The position numbers and the translations under genes were made by a program. From assembly GCA_027533455.1 (NCBI GenBank), contig JAPZUC010000003.1:103208-167207 (forward strand): a DNA stretch of 64,000 nt, in the 5' to 3' direction. A model generated the notes under the pieces. The model was not told the DNA's origin. It searched no databases and saw only the letters and a list, made by a program, of their open reading frames with translations. Position 1 is the first letter of the stretch; every line of letters begins with the position of its first letter. The stretch is from Porphyrobacter sp. Lineage in GTDB: Bacteria > Pseudomonadota > Alphaproteobacteria > Sphingomonadales > Sphingomonadaceae. Shown piece after piece: positions 26,721-35,460 of the stretch.

Positions 26721-27425
26721 CTACACGCTGACCCCGAACAGCCGGCCAACCGCCGCCGTGGTCGCCATAGCGAAAACACCCCAGCCCACCACGCGCAAGG
26801 TCGCCGGGATCAACGGCGCGGCGCCCGCCTTGGCTCCCAATGCGCCGAGCACGGCCAGCGCGAGCACCGAAACCGCCACGACCGTCATCATTATCGCCCC
26901 TGCCGGTGCGAGCCACGCCGCCACCAGCGGCACTGCGGCGGCTGCACTGAACGTCACGCCCGAAGCCAGCGCGGCCTGCAAGGGCTTGGCTGCGAGGTGC
27001 TCGGATAGACCCAGTTCGTCGCGCACATGGGCTCCCAGCGCGTCGCGCGCGCTGAGCTCGCGTGCCACCCGTGCCGCGGTTTCATCGGTGAGACCACGCG
27101 CGCGGTAGATCGCGGCCAGTTCCGCTTCTTCGTTAGCGGGCGTGGCGGCCAGAGCTTCCTTCTCGCGGGCAATATCGGCGTTCTCGGAATCGGCTTGCGA
27201 GGAGACCGAGATATACTCGCCTGCCGCCATCGACATCGCGCCGGCCATCAGGGCAGCAACTCCGGCGACCAGCACCGGCGCAGGCTCGGGCGTCGCCGCC
27301 GCAACGCCGATGATCAGCGAGGCGACCGAGATGATCCCGTCATTCGCCCCCAGCACCGCAGCGCGCAGCCAGCCGGTGCGATGGACATAATGCGGATCGT
27401 CAGGGTGGGTGCTGGTTTCTGTCAT
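26721..27425 (-). CDS. VIT1/CCC1-family transporter
   Basis: A 234-residue membrane protein of the vacuolar iron transporter family. It has about five membrane helices; the first motif 'AAVLGANDGIISVASLIIGV' and the second 'LMAGAMSMAAGEYISVSSQAD' are the family signatures. Between TM2 and TM3 is a cytosolic, Glu-rich metal-binding region ('EEAELAAIYRARGL'). It probably moves Fe2+ or Mn2+ across the inner membrane by proton exchange. It is convergent with the tRNA pair. Confidence 0.93.
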   Translation of the reverse strand: MTETSTHPDDPHYVHRTGWLRAAVLGANDGIISVASLIIGVAAATPEPAPVLVAGVAALMAGAMSMAAGEYISVSSQADSENADIAREKEALAATPANEEAELAAIYRARGLTDETAARVARELSARDALGAHVRDELGLSEHLAAKPLQAALASGVTFSAAAAVPLVAAWLAPAGAIMMTVVAVSVLALAVLGALGAKAGAAPLIPATLRVVGWGVFAMATTAAVGRLFGVSV

Positions 27426-27474
27426 GATGCCTGCTTGTCAGCCTTCGCTGCGGCCAAGGCAAGCCCCCTGCGCC

Positions 27475-28296
27475 TCAGGTCGCTGACCAGCCCGCGTCGA
27501 TCATCAGCGCCGATCCGGTCACCACCCGCGCCGCCTCGCTGACCAGATACATCACCGCCGCGGCCGATTGCTCGGAGGTGATCTTCTCCTTGATGAGGTG
27601 GGGGGTGAGCTGGAGTTCATAGGCCTCCTCGACGCTGATCCCGCGCGCGGCCGCAACGTCGTCGGTTGCGGCGGCGACCATCGGGGTATCGACAAGGCCG
27701 GGGCACAGCGCGTTGACGGTGATGCCCTGCGGCGCAAGCTCGCCCGCCATCGCCCGCGTCAGGCCCATCACCCCGTGCTTGGAGGCGCAGTAATGGGCAT
27801 AGCCGGGCGTGCCGACATGGCCTGCAACCGAAGCGATGTTGACGATCCTACCGCCCTGCCCGCGCGCGATCATGTGCGGCACCGCAGCGCGGATCACGCG
27901 CCATGCTCCTGTCAGATTGACGTCGATCATGGTTGTCCACATCGACTCGTCAAGCTCGTGCGCGGGCACGCCGCCGGTGAGGATCCCGGCATTGTTGATG
28001 ACGATATCGACCCGCCCAAAGGCTTCCAGCGTGGCGGCAACGAAAGCGTCGACCTGCTCGGCGCTTCGCACATCGCAGGCCATCGCCAGCGCGCGCCGCC
28101 CGTAGGCTTCGATCGACTCGGCGACCTCGCCGAGCGGTCCGCCAAGTGCATAGCCGACCGTCTCGACCGCTGCTGCGCCGACATCGCAGATCGCCACGTC
28201 CGCGCCCGCCTCGGCGAGTGCCAGCGCGATCGCCCGCCCCTGCCCGCGCGCGGCGCCTGTCACCAGCGCCGCCTTGCCTGCGAGTGATCCTGCCAT
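27475..28296 (-). CDS. short-chain dehydrogenase/reductase
   Basis: A 273-residue classical SDR. The NAD(P) loop is 'TGAARGQGRAIALALAEAGA' near the N-terminus, with Asp in 'AICDVG' pointing to NAD preference. 'NNAGIL' and the catalytic Ser-x-Tyr-x3-Lys ('IASVAGHVGTPGYAHYCASKHG') are intact, followed by 'CPGLVDTPMV'. It would oxidise or reduce an alcohol/ketone of unknown identity. It lies 49 bp downstream of nothing on its strand but upstream of the VIT gene, with which it may be co-transcribed. Confidence 0.93.
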   Translation of the reverse strand: MAGSLAGKAALVTGAARGQGRAIALALAEAGADVAICDVGAAAVETVGYALGGPLGEVAESIEAYGRRALAMACDVRSAEQVDAFVAATLEAFGRVDIVINNAGILTGGVPAHELDESMWTTMIDVNLTGAWRVIRAAVPHMIARGQGGRIVNIASVAGHVGTPGYAHYCASKHGVMGLTRAMAGELAPQGITVNALCPGLVDTPMVAAATDDVAAARGISVEEAYELQLTPHLIKEKITSEQSAAAVMYLVSEAARVVTGSALMIDAGWSAT

Positions 28297-28377
28297 TGCC
28301 TTCTCCCCTGTGTCCGGGTCGAAAGACTATCGTCGCAGCGCCGTTTCCCAAGCGTCTGAAGTGATAGGCCGCCTGCT

Positions 28378-29796
28378 TTACTCGTCTTTCATGATGGACG
28401 GCGCGGACGGAACCACGCCGCCGGTCAGGATTGCGGTCTCCTCGTTCGCGAGGATACCCACGACCTGAGTCCACACCGCGACATTCTGGCGCAGCTGGGC
28501 GGGATCGATCTTGTCGAGCGTGTCGTCAGGCGTGTGGTGCAGATCGAAATAGCGGGTGCCGTCCTGCTGGAGATCGACCAGTGCGCCCTTCTGGTCGCGC
28601 ACGACGTTGAGGTCCGCCCCCCCGGGTGCGGCATCGGTTCCGGGTGAAACGCCGAAGCGAGCCACAGCTGAAGCGATGCGCTTGTGCAGATCCGGATTGG
28701 TCGTGCGGAAGTTGCTTTCGAAACGCCAGATGCGGTCTGCGCCGAAATCGCTTTCGAGGCCGACGGCGATGGGCTCATTAATGTGCGCCTTGCTATAGGC
28801 CGCGCTGCCGAACAGGCCGGTTTCTTCCGCGCCAGCAAGCAGCACGCGGATGGTGCGCAGGGGCTGGCCCGAAACGCTCACCCACTTCGCCGCCGCCGCA
28901 ATGATCGCACAGCCAGCGCCGTCGTCGATTGCGCCCGTGCCGAGCCACCAGCTATCAAGGTGACAGGCGAGCAGCACCGGCGGGAGCGAGGGATTACGGC
29001 CGACGATTTCGCCCACAACGTTGCCGCTTTCGGTCTGGCCGAGGAATCGCGGGGTCAGCACCAGCTTCATCATGATCGGCTTGCCATCGGCACGCTGGAA
29101 CATCCGTTCGAGGTTCGCCGCATCGGGATTACTGAGCGCGCCTACGGGGGTGGGCTTCACGCCCTCGGGAAAATCCGTGCCGCCGGTGTGCGGATTACGG
29201 TGGGAGTCCGTCCCGACCGACTTGATGACTGTGGCAACCGCAGCCTTGCTTGCGGCGATCCCCGCAGCCACCCAGCGCGTCGGACCGGCGAAGCCATACT
29301 GGCTGCCGTCCTGTGTGCGGGTCATGGTGTTGCTGACGAAGGCGATCTTGCCCTTGAGGCTGCCTTCCGGAGCGGCCTGGAGCTCTGCGACGGTCTTGAA
29401 CATCACCACTTCGGCGGTGATCCCTTCCGGGCCGGTCGAGCCGCTGTCACCCAGCGGGGCGATGGCAAGGCTTTGCGGGAACGGGCTGACAATTTCGGCC
29501 TTGCCCGGTTCGCCGGGGACCCAGGTGGGCATCATGAATGGCTCGACTGCAACGTTCTGGAAACCCGAAGTCCGCAGCCACTGGACAGCCCATGCCCGTC
29601 CGCGTGCCTCGGCCTCGGTCCCGGCCTGCCGCTGGCCGACCTCGGTGGTGATCCCCTCGACGAAGTCCCACGCGTGGGGATCGTAATTGCCAGCATTGTT
29701 GGCGGCCTGTTCCAGCGTCGGGCGCGGCGAAGGCGTATTGGCGGTTGCAGGGACGGCGATAGCGAGTGCGACGAGCGCGGTCATGGTGCGGTTCAT
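28378..29796 (-). CDS. secreted M28-family zinc aminopeptidase
   Basis: A 472-residue exported peptidase. A signal peptide ends near 'VPATANTP'. A PA-type insert region lies in the middle ('GKIAFVSNTMTRTQDG'). The zinc site includes 'LACHLDSWWLGTGAIDDGAG' (His and bridging Asp), the catalytic Glu in 'AGAEETGLFGSAAY', and a late His in 'DLHHTPDDT'. It should trim N-terminal residues from peptides in the periplasm or outside. It is divergent from ettA over 115 bp. Confidence 0.92.
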   Translation of the reverse strand: MNRTMTALVALAIAVPATANTPSPRPTLEQAANNAGNYDPHAWDFVEGITTEVGQRQAGTEAEARGRAWAVQWLRTSGFQNVAVEPFMMPTWVPGEPGKAEIVSPFPQSLAIAPLGDSGSTGPEGITAEVVMFKTVAELQAAPEGSLKGKIAFVSNTMTRTQDGSQYGFAGPTRWVAAGIAASKAAVATVIKSVGTDSHRNPHTGGTDFPEGVKPTPVGALSNPDAANLERMFQRADGKPIMMKLVLTPRFLGQTESGNVVGEIVGRNPSLPPVLLACHLDSWWLGTGAIDDGAGCAIIAAAAKWVSVSGQPLRTIRVLLAGAEETGLFGSAAYSKAHINEPIAVGLESDFGADRIWRFESNFRTTNPDLHKRIASAVARFGVSPGTDAAPGGADLNVVRDQKGALVDLQQDGTRYFDLHHTPDDTLDKIDPAQLRQNVAVWTQVVGILANEETAILTGGVVPSAPSIMKDE

Positions 29797-29911
29797 GGCC
29801 GCGGGTGCTATCCCTGCCGTGCGCGACTGTCTAGCCGCTTGCCCTCAGGCATCCCCTTCCCTATCTGCGCATCCAAATCCTGACCAATCCCAAGACCCGA
29901 AGGACCATCCG

Positions 29912-31585
29912 ATGGCCGCCCAATACGCCTATGTCATGAAGGGCATGACCAAGACCTTCCCCGGCGCCCAGAAGCCGGTGCTGAACAACATCTCGCTCCA
30001 GTTCTATCAGGGCGCCAAGATCGGCATCGTCGGGCCCAACGGTGCGGGCAAATCGACCCTCATCAAGATCATGGCCGGAATCGACAAGGACTTCACCGGT
30101 GAGGCATGGCCGGGCGAGAACATCACCGTTGGCTACCTTGAACAGGAGCCGGAACTCGATCCGACCAAGACCGTGCTCGAAAACGTGCGTGAAGGTGCAA
30201 AGGAAACCGCCGATCTCGTCGCGCGCTTCAATGAAGTCAGCGCGCTGATGTGCGAACCCGATGCCGATTTCGACACCTTGGGTGCGGAAATGGGCGAGCT
30301 GCAGGACAAGATCGATGCGGTCGACGGCTGGACGCTCGACAACCAGCTCGAAGTGGCGATGGAGGCTTTGCGCTGCCCGCCGGGCGACTGGCCGGTGAAG
30401 GACCTGTCGGGCGGCGAAAAGCGCCGCGTCGCGCTCACCCGCCTGCTGATCCAGAAGCCTTCGATCCTGCTGCTGGACGAGCCGACCAACCACCTTGATG
30501 CCGAAAGCGTCCAGTGGCTGGAAAACCACCTCAAGGAATATGCCGGCGCGGTGCTGATGATCACCCACGACCGCTATTTCCTTGATAACGTAGTCGAATG
30601 GATCCTCGAACTCGATCGCGGGTCGTACTACCCCTATGAAGGCAACTACTCGACCTATCTCGAGAAGAAGGCCAAGCGCCTTGAGCAAGAGAGCCGCGAG
30701 GAAAGCGGCAAGCAGAAGGCGCTGCAGCGCGAACTCGAGTGGATCCGCCAGACCCCGGCTGCCCGTCAGACCAAGTCCAAGGCGCGTGTCCGCAAGTTCG
30801 AGGAATTGCAAAACGCGCAGGACAGCCGCCAGGTCGGCAAGGCCCAGATTGTCATCCAGGTGCCCGAGCGCCTCGGCGGCAAGGTTATCGAGGCCAAGGG
30901 CATCACCAAGTCTTACGGCGACAAGCTGTTGTTCGAAAACCTCAGCTTCATGCTGCCCCCGGGCGGGATCGTCGGCGTGATCGGGCCGAACGGCGCGGGC
31001 AAGTCGACGCTGTTCAAGATCCTCACCGGCAAGGAAACTCCGGACAGCGGCACCGTGGAAATCGGCTCGACCGTGCGCCTCGGCTTTGTCGACCAGAGCC
31101 GCGATCACCTCGACCCGAAGAAGAACGTCTGGGAGGAAATCTCCGACGGGCTCGATTACATGAAGGTCAACGGGCAGGACATGAGCACGCGGGCCTATGT
31201 CGGCGCGTTCAACTTCAAGGGCGCCGACCAGCAGAAGAACGTCGGCAAGCTCTCGGGCGGTGAACGCAACCGCGTGCACATGGCCAAGATGCTGAAGGCC
31301 GGCGGCAACGTGCTGCTGCTGGACGAGCCGACCAACGATCTCGACGTCGAAACGCTAGCCGCGCTTGAAGACGCCATCGAGAATTTCGCTGGCTGCGCCG
31401 TGGTCATCAGCCACGACCGCTTCTTCCTGGACCGTCTCGCCACGCATATCCTCGCCTTCGAGGGTAACAGCCATGTCGAATGGTTTGAAGGCAACTTCGA
31501 AGCTTACGAGGAAGACAAGCGCCGTCGCCTCGGCGACGCGGCCGATCGCCCGACGCGCCTTGCCTACAAAAAGCTGACCCGCTGA
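29912..31585 (+). CDS. ettA: energy-dependent translational throttle protein EttA
   Basis: A 557-residue ABC-F protein without membrane segments. Domain 1 has 'GPNGAGKSTLIKIMAG', 'SGGEKRRVALTRLL' and 'LLLDEPTNHLD'; the inserted arm region and the toe helices follow; domain 2 has 'GPNGAGKSTLFKILTG', 'SGGERNRVHMAKML' and 'LLLDEPTNDLD'. The N-terminus 'YAYVMKGMTKTFPG' and length are as in EttA. It binds the ribosomal E site and regulates entry into elongation according to ATP level. The longer open frame upstream of 29912 is not supported. Confidence 0.97.
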   Translation: MAAQYAYVMKGMTKTFPGAQKPVLNNISLQFYQGAKIGIVGPNGAGKSTLIKIMAGIDKDFTGEAWPGENITVGYLEQEPELDPTKTVLENVREGAKETADLVARFNEVSALMCEPDADFDTLGAEMGELQDKIDAVDGWTLDNQLEVAMEALRCPPGDWPVKDLSGGEKRRVALTRLLIQKPSILLLDEPTNHLDAESVQWLENHLKEYAGAVLMITHDRYFLDNVVEWILELDRGSYYPYEGNYSTYLEKKAKRLEQESREESGKQKALQRELEWIRQTPAARQTKSKARVRKFEELQNAQDSRQVGKAQIVIQVPERLGGKVIEAKGITKSYGDKLLFENLSFMLPPGGIVGVIGPNGAGKSTLFKILTGKETPDSGTVEIGSTVRLGFVDQSRDHLDPKKNVWEEISDGLDYMKVNGQDMSTRAYVGAFNFKGADQQKNVGKLSGGERNRVHMAKMLKAGGNVLLLDEPTNDLDVETLAALEDAIENFAGCAVVISHDRFFLDRLATHILAFEGNSHVEWFEGNFEAYEEDKRRRLGDAADRPTRLAYKKLTR

Positions 31586-31589
31586 ACGC

Positions 31590-32177
31590 CTAGGGGGCGA
31601 CCCATCGACCCTGCCAGCCATCATCCGCGCGCGCGAACTGCGCGCGGATATGGCCGGTATGCGCAAGGTGCAGCCAGTCAAGTGCGGTCAGCGTGATCCG
31701 CAGCAGGGCGAAATTTTCGCGCGCGGGGATAATCTGGATATCGTCCGGCTCCACGCCTTCGAATTCCGGCGGCAGGCCGGACGTGGGTCCATCGCTGCCC
31801 GCACCCGGCCCATCGCCCAGATAGCAGCGCCGTGCAAAATTGGTGCTCGCCGCCCATGCCGCATCGACCTCGGCCCCGTCGCGCAGGATCGCTCCGGTAC
31901 CACGCGCCCGGATCTGGATCTTGTCGCCCTTGTCATAGAACAGAACCCCGACACGCGGATCAGCGGCGATCACCTGCGCCTTGGGCGCGCGGGCATCGGT
32001 GTGAAGCCGCAGCGCCCATGCCGCACCGTCGAAGGCGCGCAGAACCATCACCCGCGCGTCCACATCCCCGGTAACTATCACCGGCGTGTGCATTGGTGCC
32101 TTACGGTCGCGCGGCGCACGAATGAGGCGGTTGCGGCAATCGGTGAGACAATCATCGAGCGTTTCGAACATGGCCAT
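31590..32177 (-). CDS. pyridoxamine 5'-phosphate oxidase-like FMN-binding protein
   Basis: A 195-residue split-barrel flavoprotein. Family features are 'MVLRAFDGAAWALRLHTDAR', 'VIAADPRVGVLFYDKGDKIQIRARG' and the C-terminal 'ALDWLHLAHTGHIRAQF'. True PdxH has extra PLP-binding residues that are not evident, so it may be an FMN- or heme-utilisation type protein instead of a vitamin B6 enzyme. It is convergent with ettA with only 4 bp between the stops. Two Mets, at 32177 and 32171, could be the start. Confidence 0.82.
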   Translation of the reverse strand: MAMFETLDDCLTDCRNRLIRAPRDRKAPMHTPVIVTGDVDARVMVLRAFDGAAWALRLHTDARAPKAQVIAADPRVGVLFYDKGDKIQIRARGTGAILRDGAEVDAAWAASTNFARRCYLGDGPGAGSDGPTSGLPPEFEGVEPDDIQIIPARENFALLRITLTALDWLHLAHTGHIRAQFARADDGWQGRWVAP

Positions 32178-32348
32178 GCGCCTTTGGCGGCATTGCTTTG
32201 CCCGTCAAGGGTAGCAAGAAATATTCAGGCTAAGAGCATTTTTTCTGAACATCGGCGGAGCGGTTCATCCCTGCGACAGTCAGAGCGGCGTAACCGGGGT
32301 TCATCACAACAAGCCTGTGGTGGGCTGGCGATATTGGAGGCATTTGCC

Positions 32349-33497
32349 ATGAAGACCCTCTTTGGCCCGCTTGCAAGAACCGGCGGATCGCTCGCCGCAC
32401 TGGCAGCGGCCCTCGCCTTTGCCCTGCCCGCCGCAGCTCAGGACGTTGATAGCGACACCGGTCCGCGCGAGCGCCCGCGTTTTGAACGGTCCCAGCCGCG
32501 TGCGGAAAGCCGTCCCCGAGCCGAGGCTCCCCGCCCCGCGCCCCAGGTTCAACGCGCACAGGCTCCGCGCGCTGCACCGCAACCGCAACAGCAACCGGAG
32601 CCGCAGCAAAGCCGGCAGGCTCCGCGCGGCTTCGGCGGCGATGTGATCGCCCGGGCGCAGCCGCGCCAACAGGCAGAGCGCCGCGGCGAACAACGCGCCG
32701 ATCGCATTGACCAACGCAGCGAGCGCCGCGCCGACCGTGTCGACTGGCACAGTGAGCAGCGTGCCGATCGCGTCGAGCAGCGCGGTGATCAGCGCGCTGA
32801 GCGGCGTGAATGGCAGGGCCGCGATGCATCGGCTGAACGGATCGATCGCCGCACCGACCAGCGTGCTGACCGTATCGAGCAGCGTGGCGATGTGCGCGCC
32901 GACCGGATTGAAGATCGCGGAGACCGCCGTGCCGACCGCGTCGATGGCCGCCGCGATGGCTGGCAAGGCGGCCGCCGCGACGACCGGCGCGACGGGCGCG
33001 ACGGGCGTGTCGAATCCCGTGGCAGCGGCTGGGGCGATGGCGTGCGCGATATTGCCCGCGAAAGCCGCCGCGATGGCTGGCGCGACGGGCGCCGGGATGG
33101 CTGGCGCGGCGACCGCCGCGACTGGCGGCGCGACGACTGGCGCTGGGGCTGGAACGGCCGTCAAGGCTGGGACAATCGCGATTTCCGGCGCTGGGACAAC
33201 CGGTGGCGGGGTAACCGCGCCTATGACTGGCACGGGTTCCGCCGCAACAATGTCGTCATCTTCCGCCCCGGGGCGTACTATGCCCCGTTCCGCAGCCACC
33301 GCTACAGCAGGCTGGGCATCGGGTTCTTCCTCGACAGCCTCTTCTTCCAGCCGCGGTACTTCATCAACGACCCCTGGGCCTATCACCTGCCCCCGGTCTA
33401 CGGACCTTACCAGTGGGTTCGGTATTATGACGATGTAGTGCTCGTCGATATCTACACGGGCGAGGTCGTAGACGTGATCCACGACTTCTTCTGGTAA
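32349..33497 (+). CDS. RcnB-family protein with Arg/Asp-rich 11-residue repeats
   Basis: A 382-residue exported protein. The signal peptide ends at 'ALPAAAQD'. A Pro/Gln/Arg-rich segment (32-115) leads into a run of eight 'RADRIEQRGD'-like units of 11 residues (116-204), then Arg/Asp/Trp/Gly-rich sequence (205-290). The C-terminal ~90 residues match the RcnB domain ('WVRYYDDVVLVDIYTGEVVD'). RcnB proteins are periplasmic and linked to nickel/cobalt homeostasis. The repeat part is unusual and very basic and acidic at once. ATG 32349 starts the signal peptide. An intrinsic terminator follows 22 bp after the stop. Confidence 0.87.
   Translation: MKTLFGPLARTGGSLAALAAALAFALPAAAQDVDSDTGPRERPRFERSQPRAESRPRAEAPRPAPQVQRAQAPRAAPQPQQQPEPQQSRQAPRGFGGDVIARAQPRQQAERRGEQRADRIDQRSERRADRVDWHSEQRADRVEQRGDQRAERREWQGRDASAERIDRRTDQRADRIEQRGDVRADRIEDRGDRRADRVDGRRDGWQGGRRDDRRDGRDGRVESRGSGWGDGVRDIARESRRDGWRDGRRDGWRGDRRDWRRDDWRWGWNGRQGWDNRDFRRWDNRWRGNRAYDWHGFRRNNVVIFRPGAYYAPFRSHRYSRLGIGFFLDSLFFQPRYFINDPWAYHLPPVYGPYQWVRYYDDVVLVDIYTGEVVDVIHDFFW
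32694..32960 (+). repeat. 33-bp degenerate tandem repeat encoding hendecads
   Basis: Eight units of 33 bp encode residues 116-204 of the RcnB-family protein. Unit starts are at residues 116, 127, 138, 149, 161, 172, 183 and 194; one step is 12 residues. The core is R-A-D-R-(I/V)-(D/E). Third-codon positions vary between units, so the array is old or under protein-level selection. Confidence 0.8.
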
Positions 33498-33518
33498 GTC
33501 GCAACCCGTCAAAGAAAG

Positions 33519-33551
33519 GGCCCCGTCGGAGCGATCCGGCGGGGCCTTTTT
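33519..33551 (+). terminator. Rho-independent terminator after the RcnB gene
   Basis: Stem GGCCCCGTCGGA with TCCGGCGGGGCC (12 bp, one G-U), loop GCGA, then TTTTT at 33547-33551. An upstream AAAGAAA on the other side may let it also end the convergent cytochrome gene transcript. Confidence 0.9.
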
Positions 33552-33565
33552 GTCGGGTCTTTCCC

Positions 33566-34123
33566 TCAGCTGCGCGGAGTGCCGAAAGGCAGCATCCGGA
33601 ACAGGGTGCCGTCCTTGTCGAGAATGGTGTGCTTCAGCGCGGCGAGCGCATGGAGCACGATCAACACCAGCAGCGCGATGCCCGAAGCACCGTGAAGTTC
33701 GAAGATCACCTCGCCAAGAGCAGGGTTCTGCGGCACCGGCAGGGCCGGCAGCTGGAACAGGCCCCACACGCTGATCGGCTCCCCGAAGGTGGACAGCGCG
33801 ATCCAGCCTGCCAGCGGCATCACCAGCAGAAACGCGTAGAAGGCGAAGTGGACGAGCCGAGCAAATGTGCGCTCCCAAGGCGCGTGGCCGGTCACCGGCG
33901 GAGGCGGCGGGCTCATCTGTCGCCAGACCAGCCGCACCGCGACGACTGCGAAGATCACCACGCCCAGCGCGAAGTGGTTGGCCATGATCACCCCGCCAGC
34001 CTCGCGCGTGGGCGCACCTTCGGCTGCGACGGCGATCTGCCACTGCACGATAACCAGCACCGCGATCAGCCAGTGCAGCACCATGGCTAGGCCCGAATAT
34101 CTTGTCCTGGTGTCGAAGCTCAT
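33566..34123 (-). CDS. cytochrome b561 family protein
   Basis: A 185-residue, four-helix membrane cytochrome. Likely heme-ligand histidines lie in 'MVLHWLIAVL', 'MANHFALGVVIF', 'RLVHFAFYAFLL' and 'VLHALAALKHT'. It would carry electrons from quinol or superoxide-type donors in the inner membrane. The start at ATG 34123 is chosen because GGAGGGAG sits at a proper distance; ATG 34129 is too close to it and the longer frame to 34240 is antisense to the oxygenase start. It is divergent from the 2OG oxygenase gene. Confidence 0.9.
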   Translation of the reverse strand: MSFDTRTRYSGLAMVLHWLIAVLVIVQWQIAVAAEGAPTREAGGVIMANHFALGVVIFAVVAVRLVWRQMSPPPPPVTGHAPWERTFARLVHFAFYAFLLVMPLAGWIALSTFGEPISVWGLFQLPALPVPQNPALGEVIFELHGASGIALLVLIVLHALAALKHTILDKDGTLFRMLPFGTPRS

Positions 34124-34238
34124 TGCCATCTCCCTCCGGTTGGTACCCTGAAGCGGCCAGCCTAACAGTGTAGCGCCATGCTGCAAGGGCCGCGCATGAA
34201 GCTTGCCCGGCGGCACGCGCTTGTTAGTGCTTGCCGCC

Positions 34239-34901
34239 ATGGCCGACCTAGTCCCCGATCAAACCGCACTGGCTGCCCTTGGCGAGGTTGTGCGCGCGCG
34301 GTTGGCGAGCAATCCGGCGGTGTACCTCATTGACGACCAGCGCATCGAACTGTTTGCGGTCGGCGAGTTTCTGTCAGCCAACGATTGCGCACGCCTTTGC
34401 GACATGATCGATGCCGTGGCGCGTCCCTCCTCGCTCCACGAGCTCGATTATGCGAGCGGCTTTCGCACCTCCTTCTCGGGCGACCTCGATCCGCACGATC
34501 CCCTTGTTGCGGGCATCTCGGCGCGGATCGAAGCGCTGCTCGGGGTCGAGGCCGCGATCGGCGAGCCGGTGCAGGGTCAGCGCTACCTGCCCGGCCAGCA
34601 ATTCAAGCCGCACAATGACTGGTTCTACACCTCGGAGGGCTACTGGCCGCAGGAACAGGCGCGCGGCGGTCAGAGAAGCTGGACCGCGATGGCCTATCTC
34701 AATGCTGTCGATGCGGGGGGCGCGACCGCCTTCACCCTGCTCGGGCTGGAGATCGAACCCAAGCCCGGCGTACTGCTGATATGGAACAATGCCCTGCCCG
34801 ATGGCCGCCCCAACGAGGCGACACTCCATGCCGGGCTGCCGGTAGAGGCGGACGCGAAGTATATCATCACCAAGTGGTATCGCACCCGCGCCTTCGGGTA
34901 G
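34239..34901 (+). CDS. 2-oxoglutarate/Fe(II) oxygenase (prolyl 4-hydroxylase-like)
   Basis: A 220-residue dioxygenase. The iron triad is His125-x-Asp127 ('FKPHNDWF') and His197 ('EATLHAGLPV'), with a basic residue in 'KYIITKWYR' as 2-oxoglutarate anchor. 'QRYLPGQQFKPH' and 'GGATAFTLLGLEIEPKPGVLLIW' are typical of bacterial P4H-like enzymes. It would hydroxylate a protein or small molecule. The start ATG 34239 has no strong ribosome site. It converges with the DUF1003 gene. Confidence 0.9.
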   Translation: MADLVPDQTALAALGEVVRARLASNPAVYLIDDQRIELFAVGEFLSANDCARLCDMIDAVARPSSLHELDYASGFRTSFSGDLDPHDPLVAGISARIEALLGVEAAIGEPVQGQRYLPGQQFKPHNDWFYTSEGYWPQEQARGGQRSWTAMAYLNAVDAGGATAFTLLGLEIEPKPGVLLIWNNALPDGRPNEATLHAGLPVEADAKYIITKWYRTRAFG

Positions 34902-34904
34902 GCT

Positions 34905-35450
34905 TCATGCTTCGTCCGTCCTTGCAGCGTCCTTGCGCGCGATGTTGCGCGCGATCTTGCGCACATCCTCGACCAGCACATCGAGACGGCGCGACAGACG
35001 CAGGATTTCAAGCTGGGTGCGCAGGTTCACCTCGTAATCGTGGCGCGCAGTGATGCGGTCCTTCATCGCCTGGCGGTTCTGGCTCATCAGGATCACCGGG
35101 GCCTGCACCGCCGCCAGCATCGAGAGCATCAGATTGAGGAAAATGAACGGATAGGCATCGAAGGGCCGGAAACCCAGCGCCTGCAGGACGCCACTGTTGA
35201 GGCCCGCCCACACCACCAGCACCACGCCGAATGCAATGATGAAGCCCCAGCTGCCCCCTACGGCCGCAACCCGGTCGGCCAAGCGGTCACCCCAAGTGGC
35301 ATGCGCCTGCGCGAGTTCATCGGCGTCGCGCCCGGTGAAGCTGCCCGCAGCGACGTGTTTGAGAACCCGCTGCTCTTCGACTTCCAGATCGTCATAGTCG
35401 CGGCCCAGCAGGTCGCGCGCGAGCTTGCGGGGGTCGGCAGCGCGGGTCAT
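34905..35450 (-). CDS. DUF1003 membrane protein
   Basis: A 181-residue protein of the DUF1003 family. After a charged N-terminal part come two membrane helices, 'WGFIIAFGVVLVVWAG' and 'FIFLNLMLSMLAAVQAP', and the signature 'VILMSQNRQAMKDRITARHDYEVN'. The C-terminal helix is charged and may be a coiled coil. The family has no established function. ATG 35450 is chosen since the lysS stop lies at 35461 and the longer frame would overlap it. It is probably co-transcribed with lysS. Confidence 0.9.
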   Translation of the reverse strand: MTRAADPRKLARDLLGRDYDDLEVEEQRVLKHVAAGSFTGRDADELAQAHATWGDRLADRVAAVGGSWGFIIAFGVVLVVWAGLNSGVLQALGFRPFDAYPFIFLNLMLSMLAAVQAPVILMSQNRQAMKDRITARHDYEVNLRTQLEILRLSRRLDVLVEDVRKIARNIARKDAARTDEA

Positions 35451-35460
35451 GCTGCGGTGC

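Noticed and set aside
32304..34043. 579-residue open frame on the minus strand
   Set aside because: Antisense to the RcnB gene; its Ala/Val/Pro-rich repeats mirror the Arg/Asp repeats of the real gene.
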